Source of the DNA: Planctomycetota bacterium
GTDB taxonomy: Bacteria; Planctomycetota; UBA1135; GCA-002686595
Direction of reading: 5' to 3'
Length of the DNA stretch: 6,479 nucleotides
NCBI GenBank assembly: GCA_027623615.1
Contig: JAQBVH010000198.1
Location: 1 to 6,479, forward strand
Below are positions 1-6,479 of the stretch, piece after piece. Numbering within the stretch: position 1 is the stretch's first letter; the number at the start of each line of letters is the position of its first letter. The translations under genes were made by a program, and so were the position numbers. The notes beneath the pieces are model-generated. The model worked only from the letters and a program-made list of their open reading frames with translations, was not told the origin of the DNA and searched no databases.

Positions 1-770
1 AGCTGATGTTCTTCATGGGCGGCAGCGCGGGACCCTCCTCCGAACCGACACGGGTCGAGGCGCTGCCCGAGCCCCTGGCCGACGAGGAGCAGGAGGTGCA
101 GCTGCACCTGCGCGACGTCAACGGCGACGGCCGCGTCGATGTCGTCGCGGTGACCGCCGCGCAGGCGGAGGGCCTGTCGAACCGCGTCTTCCGCGTGCTC
201 GTGTACCACGCGGGCGCCCAGGGCCTCTTCGGGGAGCAGCCCGCGCAGGTCCTGCGCTTCGAGGCGGGCGGCCTGGAGGCGCAGGTCGTCGACGTCGACG
301 ACGACGGCCACATGGACCTCGCCATCGAGAAGATCGAGCTGCCCTCCCTCGTTGGCGCGGTCACGGGCATCGAGGTGAAGTTCAGCCACCTCGTCTTTCC
401 AGGCGGCGCGCGAGGCATCGCGCGCAAGCCGCTGCTCTCGTACGAGGAGAGGCACGACGAGGACTCCGCGATCGACCTCGCCGTGAGCCGCACCCTCAGC
501 CACGACTGCGACGGCGACGGCATGGCCGACGTCGTCGCGATCGACCTCGCGGGTGAGATCACCATCCGCCGCGTCCGCGCGCAAGAGAGCCGCCTGCGCG
601 GAGCGACGTGGAAGCTCGACCCCGCGCCCTGGAAGCGCTTCGACGTGGGGGGCTCGATCGAGTCGCTGCGCGTCGCGGACTACAACGGCGACGGGCTGGG
701 CGACATCGTCTCGGCGGGCGAGGACCGGCTGACCGTGCTGCTCTCCGTGCGGCAGGGGAGGGGACGATGA
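1..770 (+). CDS. FG-GAP/VCBS repeat protein, 5' partial
   Basis: This is the C-terminal part of a repeat protein expected to fold as a beta-propeller and to act outside the cytoplasm. The reading frame is open to the window edge. The first ATG (base 6) falls inside what looks like the end of a blade (MFFMGGS), so the real start and any signal peptide lie upstream. Numbering from that ATG, four calcium-loop-like motifs of the form D-x-D/N-x-D-G-x-x-D are visible, at residues 37-45, 96-104, 167-175 and 225-233. Between the second and third is an aromatic segment (about 121-142, ending ARKP) that resembles one in the next gene. The stop codon TGA (768-770) overlaps the next gene's ATG, implying one operon and coupled translation. 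FG-GAP families are known from integrin-like and other secreted proteins. The ligand or role here cannot be told from sequence. Confidence 0.85.
   Translation, partial: LMFFMGGSAGPSSEPTRVEALPEPLADEEQEVQLHLRDVNGDGRVDVVAVTAAQAEGLSNRVFRVLVYHAGAQGLFGEQPAQVLRFEAGGLEAQVVDVDDDGHMDLAIEKIELPSLVGAVTGIEVKFSHLVFPGGARGIARKPLLSYEERHDEDSAIDLAVSRTLSHDCDGDGMADVVAIDLAGEITIRRVRAQESRLRGATWKLDPAPWKRFDVGGSIESLRVADYNGDGLGDIVSAGEDRLTVLLSVRQGRGR
751..763 (+). promoter_or_regulatory. Purine-rich ribosome binding site for the second FG-GAP gene
   Basis: A G-rich run containing GGGGAGGGG (755-763) ends three bases before the ATG at 767. It lies inside the last codons of the upstream gene. It is the most convincing Shine-Dalgarno-like site in the window, and it supports 767 as the start rather than the in-frame GTG at 608. 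Confidence 0.55.
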
Positions 771-2419
771 TCGCGTTGATCTTGGCAACGTCGCTCCTGG
801 TGCAGGAGCCGTTCATCGAGACGCGCGTTTCCGTCCCGATGACCGGGTCGGGGCTCCTGCTGCGCGACCTGACCGGTGACGGCGCGCTGGACCTGGTGCG
901 CGTCGACCACGCCGGGCTGGCGCTCTTTCCGCTCGGTCCGGACCGCCGCTACCCGGACGAGCCGAGCGCGCGCCTGGGCTGGCCCGCTGGACGCGTGGGC
1001 TGGGAGCTGGGCGACCTCGATCAGGACGGCGTCAGCGAGGTGCTGCTGCTCACCGAGGAGCGCGGCGTCGTCGTGCACCGCGTGCTGGAATCGGGCGCGT
1101 TCGACGCGGGCACGAGCGTCCTGGACGAGACCGCGCAGCTCCCCGCGGGCGTGAGCCGCGTGCACTTCGTTCGTGACGTCGACGGTGACGCTCGCCCCGA
1201 CCTGGTCCTGCCGGGCGCCCGCGCGCACCGCATCTTCCTGGCACGGGCGGAGGGCTTCGCGCCGCCGATCAAGGTCGCCTTCGACCTGCAGGCCAGCGTG
1301 CAGATGGGCGACCCGAGCCGCCTGGGCACGAGCTTCGGGCAGGACGTGCGCGTGCCCTGGTTTCGCATCGAGGACGTGGACGGTGACGGGCGGCCGGACC
1401 TCGTCTCGGAGACCGAGCAGCGCATCGCCTTCCACCTCGCGAGCCCCGAGCTCTCGAGCGAGCCCACCTGGATCCTCGACCTCGAAGCCCTCCGCGCGGA
1501 GCTGCCCAAGCGCAAGGGCATCGACCTCGACAACCTGCTGTCGGCGCTCGACGAGCGCGTGACCTGGCAGGTGGCCGACCTCGACGGCGAGGCGCCTAAC
1601 GACCTCGTCATCCTCCTGGGCTCCAAGTTCCGGGTCTATCTCGGCGGGACGCGCAGCGGTCCCGAGGGCACACCCAGCCAGGTGCTCAAGTCGAGCGGCA
1701 ACGTGCTGCTGACGTTCCTACGCCAGGCCGAGGGCGACGCGCTCCCCGACCTGCAGATCCTGCGCGGCGAGCGCATCTCGGTGTCGCGCGTGATCCGCTC
1801 GGTGATCCTGGCCAGCTCGTTCGACTTCGACATCTTCACCTACCGCAACGAGGGCGGCACGTTCAGTCGCAAGCCCACGCGCCGCAACGTCGTGACCTTG
1901 AAGGTCCCGCGCCTGCTCGACTTCATGGACGAGGAGGACGGCGGCCTGGCGCTGGAGCTCGAGGCCCAGTTCGACCTCCCAACCCAGCGCCTGCCGCGCA
2001 TCCCAGGGGCGCCCGCGGCGGGGGACGACGTGGTCGACCTCGTCGATGGCGAGCTGGTCGTCTACTCCGGCTGCGCGCCCGCGGCCTCGTTCCTGGAGTC
2101 GCTGGAGAACGCCGAGGAGTTCGCGCCCGGTGCCTTCGTGGAGGGCTTCTTCCTGCGCGACTTCGACGCCCGCGGCGACGGCGCCTCGCGCAGCCTCGAC
2201 TTCGGCGACGTCGAAAGCTTCGACTTCGCGCCGGCCGCGGTACTGCGCCGCTCCGCCGCGGGCGCAGCGCCACAGCTACGCTACCCGCTGGCGTTCGACA
2301 CCGAGGAGCTCGAGGAGCTGTTCACCCGTGACCTGGACGGCGACGGCCGCTCCGACGTGATCGTTGTCGGAGAGGTGTCGGGCAAGTGGGTCGTGCAGCT
2401 GCTCGTGCGCGTCGAGTAG
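767..2419 (+). CDS. Secreted FG-GAP/VCBS repeat protein, complete
   Basis: A 550-residue protein, probably exported and beta-propeller-like; its function is unknown. The start at 767 is chosen because it follows a purine-rich site, overlaps the previous stop as ATGA, and gives a hydrophobic N-terminus (residues 1-12, then QEP) that could be a very short signal peptide. That peptide lacks the usual N-terminal positive charge. Calcium-loop-like motifs lie at residues 34-42, 83-91, 137-145, 203-211, 271-279 and 522-530, with a degenerate one at 320-328. The clearest is DVDGDGRPD at 203-211. The stretch from about 330 to 520 has no canonical loop. It is acidic and holds the only cysteine (C436). 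Residues 328-370 and the last 40 residues resemble the preceding gene's product, so the two are probably paralogs in one operon. Calcium binding is inferred from the motif and is not shown. Confidence 0.88.
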   Translation: MIALILATSLLVQEPFIETRVSVPMTGSGLLLRDLTGDGALDLVRVDHAGLALFPLGPDRRYPDEPSARLGWPAGRVGWELGDLDQDGVSEVLLLTEERGVVVHRVLESGAFDAGTSVLDETAQLPAGVSRVHFVRDVDGDARPDLVLPGARAHRIFLARAEGFAPPIKVAFDLQASVQMGDPSRLGTSFGQDVRVPWFRIEDVDGDGRPDLVSETEQRIAFHLASPELSSEPTWILDLEALRAELPKRKGIDLDNLLSALDERVTWQVADLDGEAPNDLVILLGSKFRVYLGGTRSGPEGTPSQVLKSSGNVLLTFLRQAEGDALPDLQILRGERISVSRVIRSVILASSFDFDIFTYRNEGGTFSRKPTRRNVVTLKVPRLLDFMDEEDGGLALELEAQFDLPTQRLPRIPGAPAAGDDVVDLVDGELVVYSGCAPAASFLESLENAEEFAPGAFVEGFFLRDFDARGDGASRSLDFGDVESFDFAPAAVLRRSAAGAAPQLRYPLAFDTEELEELFTRDLDGDGRSDVIVVGEVSGKWVVQLLVRVE

Positions 2420-2450
2420 CGCTGCTGCCGGACATTCGCGCCCGCGCTAC
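2416..2450. terminator. Possible hairpin between convergent genes (weak)
   Basis: GTAGCGC (2416-2422) is perfectly inverted as GCGCTAC (2444-2450), with a 21-base loop between. The arms include the TAG stop codons of both converging genes, so a hairpin would serve both strands. There is no T-tract on either side. Three of the seven pairs come simply from both genes using TAG. A terminator role is therefore only tentative. Confidence 0.25.
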
Positions 2451-3871
2451 ATTCGCCGCTCCAGCCGCTGCGCGAACCCCTGCGGCTCCTCCAGGAACCA
2501 CGCGCGCCACTCCTTCTCGAACTGGTCGATTGGCTTGCCCAGCGCCTTGGCGAACACGTGCTTGCCGCGTTGGCCGCTGCGCGTCTGCTTGAGGAGGGAT
2601 TGAAAGCGGCCCTGCTCGATGAGGTACTGGACGACCCAGGTGCTCTTGAGCAGGTCGTTCTCCACGATCACGCCCTCCGCGGGCTCCATGGAGTCACTCC
2701 AGGGCGGATCGCTGCCCTTGCGCGCGAGCGCGGCGAGGAACTCGCGCGACTCGGGCAGGCTGGTCTTCAGGATGCGCCACACGGCCTTGGCGTCGGCGAT
2801 GCCCTCGCGCGCCTCGTCCGGCGAGCGGGTCTGCGCGCCGGCGCCGCCGAAGGTGGCGAAGATCGGGGGGCAGGGGGCGCCCCAGAAGTCGAGGCAGACG
2901 CCGTTGAGGTGACCGGCGGTCAGGCTCGGCTGGACGTTCGTGCCGACGTCCTTGCGCCAGAGCTGCAAGAGGAGGCACGACTGGAAGGACGGGGTCGTGG
3001 GCCAGCCGCCGAACACGCGCCGCTGGTTGTCGAAGAGGTGGTCGACGCCCGTCGCGACGAGCTCGAGGCTGTGCTCTCCGAGCTCCCCGCGCTCGACCAG
3101 GGACCTCGCGAAGGGTCCGAACTGCCCAGGATTGGCGAGCCAGATGACCTCGCAGATCGTGTTCTCGCGGACAGGAGTCAGGCTCCCGCTGGACAGGTAC
3201 CTCGAGTATTGGAACGCGCGGACGACCTGCGTGAGCGCGGCCTCGACCTCCTGCGCGGGGCGGTCGGAGTGCACGAGCAGGCCGCCCGCTCGCACCTGGA
3301 TGGCGCCCTTTGCGAAAGCCAGGAGCGCCTCGCTCTCGGAGCGATCGACCTCGAACGTCACCTCGACCTCGTCCGCCTGTTCGCGGGCGGCGCGGCGCCG
3401 GCGGCCGAGCTCAGCGATCCGCAAGGTCTGGTCCGTGGCCCAGCCGCCGGCCTCGAGCGTGTGCCCGAGCATGGTGTGGGCCCTGGCGTTCTCGTCGTCG
3501 AGGGCGAGGATGGCCCGCGCCAGCGGCTCGCGGTCCTGGGGCGCGACGTCGATGAGGCGCGGCTCCCAGGTGGCCGCGAGCTCGTACGCCACCTTGGCGA
3601 GGTGGCGCAGCTTGGCGCGCGACACGGACTTGCTCTCGTTCTTCAGCGCGGCGCCGACCCAGCGCAGACGGGAGGGCGAGAGCTCGAGGGCCGGCTCGCC
3701 GACCGACTCGAGGAGCTCGGTCAGACGACGCACCTCGTCCGTGAGGCCGGCCTCGACCACCTCCTCGATCAGGTCCCGCAGTGGCACCCGATCCGCGAGT
3801 GGGAGCAAGGGCTGCTGGGCGCGGGCTGGGGCGGCCAGGACGAGGGCCAGGAGGAGTGGAGCAAGACGCAT
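2447..3871 (-). CDS. Secreted protein with TPR-like segment and degenerate peptidase-MA-like C-terminus
   Basis: A 474-residue exported protein of unknown function. The ATG at 3871 is chosen because it gives a textbook Sec signal peptide: MR, a leucine/alanine core, then ARA before QQ, with cleavage predicted after residue 18. The longer frame, open to 4015, adds 48 arginine/proline-rich residues that overlap the neighbouring lipoprotein gene, so it is rejected. Residues 20-115 look helical. A TPR-like stretch lies at about 119-140 (LDDEN, then AHTMLGH). The C-terminal part resembles, from memory, gluzincin/DUF1570-type proteins common in Planctomycetota, including a closing segment LGKPIDQFEKEWRAWF (444-459). 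Where HExxH would be expected there is only H321-L-N-G-V, so zinc peptidase activity is unlikely. Four cysteines, including C326 and C334, could form disulfides. It lies 47 bases after the lipoprotein gene on the same strand. No strong ribosome site is visible. The family assignment is an inference. Confidence 0.82.
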   Translation of the reverse strand: MRLAPLLLALVLAAPARAQQPLLPLADRVPLRDLIEEVVEAGLTDEVRRLTELLESVGEPALELSPSRLRWVGAALKNESKSVSRAKLRHLAKVAYELAATWEPRLIDVAPQDREPLARAILALDDENARAHTMLGHTLEAGGWATDQTLRIAELGRRRRAAREQADEVEVTFEVDRSESEALLAFAKGAIQVRAGGLLVHSDRPAQEVEAALTQVVRAFQYSRYLSSGSLTPVRENTICEVIWLANPGQFGPFARSLVERGELGEHSLELVATGVDHLFDNQRRVFGGWPTTPSFQSCLLLQLWRKDVGTNVQPSLTAGHLNGVCLDFWGAPCPPIFATFGGAGAQTRSPDEAREGIADAKAVWRILKTSLPESREFLAALARKGSDPPWSDSMEPAEGVIVENDLLKSTWVVQYLIEQGRFQSLLKQTRSGQRGKHVFAKALGKPIDQFEKEWRAWFLEEPQGFAQRLERRM

Positions 3872-3918
3872 GGCTGCCCACGGTAGCAGCCGCGCTGGTC
3901 CGGTTACGCGGCGGCGGG

Positions 3919-4207
3919 TCAGCGCTCGCGCAGGTGCTCGGGCACGGGTTCGGACTCGAGGGTCAGGACCCAGTCGCAGCCCGACCCCTTCGCCGCGCGC
4001 TGGAGGATGCGGCATGAGCTCTCGTTCTTACCGGGCCCGACCAGCTTCGGCCGTCCACCGAGGGCCTCGTGGTCGAGGTCGTAGAGGCTGCGCTCGCGAC
4101 CGGAGCGATCCCGGGACTTGGTGGCCCGGAGCGTCGCCAGGATCGGCTGGAAGCCCATCTCGGTGCAGCCGGGCAAGGGCGATCAGGAGGAGGGAGAGGC
4201 GCAGCAT
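3919..4207 (-). CDS. Small lipoprotein gene with apparent frameshift in the signal peptide
   Basis: From ATG at 4207 the minus strand reads MLRLSLLLIALA, a lipoprotein signal peptide, and then goes out of frame. The adjoining frame, open from a TTG at 4176 to TGA at 3919, reads GCTEMGFQP and continues to the stop. Removing one C from the CCC run at 4171-4173 joins them as IALAGC, a perfect lipobox (L11-A12-G13-C14), giving a 95-residue precursor and an 82-residue mature lipoprotein. Removing a C from the run at 4177-4179 instead gives a poorer LPGC box. The body has strongly GC-biased third codon positions, as expected of real coding sequence. It has two more cysteines (C65 and C77 in the joined numbering) near a GCDWVL motif. 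I do not recognise the family. It sits 52 bases after the ABC-F gene. The extra base may be a sequencing error, or a real mutation that inactivates the gene. Annotation pipelines may call only 3919-4176 from TTG. Confidence 0.68.
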
Positions 4208-4259
4208 GATCGGAGCGAACGTCGCGGCGGTGCGCGCTGTTGGGGTGAACCGCGGGGTC

Positions 4260-5900
<1,641 letters not shown>

Positions 5901-6025
5901 GGGCGGCGAACGATACGGGACTGCCGGGGTCCTTGCTACGTGGCTCGATCCTGGACGGGGTCGCCGGATGAGCTCCGGGAGGGGCGTCCTCGACGTGCCC
6001 GTGCCGGTAGACTTCCGGCCCGGCC
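5901..6025. other. Divergent intergenic region between ABC-F and glycosyltransferase genes
   Basis: These 125 bases separate two outward-facing genes and must hold both promoters if the genes are transcribed from here. I find no convincing -35/-10 pair on either strand. The best -10-like hexamers are TAGACT at 6008-6013 (+) and TATCGT, the complement of 5910-5915 (-). Each matches TATAAT at only four of six positions and has no good partner. No operator or RNA structure is supported. Confidence 0.4.
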
Positions 6026-6479
6026 ATGCGTGTCCTCGTCACCTCGCCCGTCTTTCCGCCCGACCTCGGCGGTCCGGCGGTGTACGTGCCCTCGGTGGGG
6101 CGCTTCCTGACCGAGCGCGGCCACCGGGTGAAGGTGATCGCCTTCTGCTCGGATCCGAACCCCCAGGGCTACCCATTCGAGGTCGAGGCGATCTCGCGCG
6201 GCTCCACGCCGGTGCGCTACCTCAAGGCCTTCTGGCGGGTCTTCCGCGCGGCCAAGCACGTGGACGTCGTCTACGTGAACGAGCACCTGGCGCTCCTGCA
6301 CGTGCTCGCCGCCAAGCTGCGGGGCAAGCCGGTCGCGATCCGGATCATGGTCGACGGGTCCTGGGAGATCGCGCACCGCAAGGGCTGGTGCGGCGGCGAC
6401 GACATCGTGACCTTCCAGGGCAAGCAATACGGCTGGAGGGTGCGCCTGACACGCTTCCTGCAGAGGCGCTGGTGGGGCT
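6026..6479 (+). CDS. Glycosyltransferase family 4-type (GT-B) N-terminal part, 3' partial
   Basis: The first 151 codons of a glycosyltransferase that runs past the window end. The start is fixed: an in-frame TAG lies at 6008-6010, and ATG 6026 is the only start codon after it. The N-terminus MRVLVTSPVFPPDLGGP is the classic first beta strand and glycine-rich loop (GG at 15-16) of the GT-B acceptor domain. It is followed by VGRFLTERGHRVKVIA (24-39), the usual helix and second strand. Residues 79-85 (VDVVYVN) form another core strand. VDGSWE at 109-114 resembles a G-D-x-x-W-E motif that I recall in a GT4 subgroup. Such enzymes transfer sugars from nucleotide donors to cell-surface glycans or lipids at the cytoplasmic face of the membrane. 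The donor-binding domain lies outside the window, so the sugar and acceptor are unknown. No Shine-Dalgarno site is visible just upstream. Confidence 0.88.
   Translation, partial: MRVLVTSPVFPPDLGGPAVYVPSVGRFLTERGHRVKVIAFCSDPNPQGYPFEVEAISRGSTPVRYLKAFWRVFRAAKHVDVVYVNEHLALLHVLAAKLRGKPVAIRIMVDGSWEIAHRKGWCGGDDIVTFQGKQYGWRVRLTRFLQRRWWG

Noticed and set aside
608..766. Upstream in-frame extension of the second FG-GAP gene from GTG 608
   Set aside because: The added residues are alanine/arginine-rich and overlap the end of the first gene. The ATG at 767 has a purine-rich site and a hydrophobic N-terminus.
2558..3886. A 442-codon open frame on the plus strand opposite the secreted-protein gene
   Set aside because: Long antisense frames are expected at this GC content. 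It lacks recognisable domains, while the minus-strand frame has a signal peptide and a plausible C-terminal module.
3872..4015. N-terminal extension of the secreted protein to 4015
   Set aside because: It would bury the signal peptide behind 48 arginine/proline-rich residues and overlap the lipoprotein gene.
6003..6019. A small inverted repeat GCCGG/CCGGC upstream of the glycosyltransferase start
   Set aside because: A five-pair GC stem is expected by chance at this base composition, and no regulator site is recognisable.

Overview
The window is very GC-rich throughout and carries three exported or surface-type genes plus parts or all of five to six transcription units' worth of ordinary chromosomal genes. 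Two tandem genes encode secreted-type FG-GAP/VCBS repeat proteins. Two further genes encode a Sec-exported protein with a degenerate peptidase-like C-terminus and a small lipoprotein. Shine-Dalgarno sites are weak at most starts. Together these traits fit a large-genome, high-GC Gram-negative bacterium, most likely an uncultured Planctomycetota lineage, with Myxococcota or Acidobacteriota as alternatives. This is an inference from style; no taxonomic marker gene is present.

Layout. Bases 1-770 (+) hold the 3' part of an FG-GAP repeat protein gene. It overlaps by ATGA a second, complete FG-GAP protein gene at 767-2419 (+). Bases 2447-3871 (-) encode a 474-residue protein with a clear signal peptide, converging on the FG-GAP pair across a 27-base gap. 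Bases 3919-4207 (-) encode a small lipoprotein whose signal peptide and body are in different frames, apparently from one extra C. Bases 4260-5900 (-) encode a complete ABC-F translation-factor ATPase. A 125-base divergent gap follows, and then a family-4-type glycosyltransferase gene starts at 6026 (+) and runs off the window end.

The ABC-F, lipoprotein and secreted-protein genes lie on one strand with gaps of 52 and 47 bases and could form one transcript. Their predicted sites of action (ribosome, envelope, envelope or outside) suggest no shared pathway. The two FG-GAP proteins are probably paralogs co-translated from one message. The glycosyltransferase may open a surface-polysaccharide cluster beyond the window.

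I see no mobile element, CRISPR array, RNA gene, defence system or clearly novel system. The most checkable oddities are the frameshifted lipoprotein, the paralogous FG-GAP pair and the degenerate peptidase-like secreted protein.
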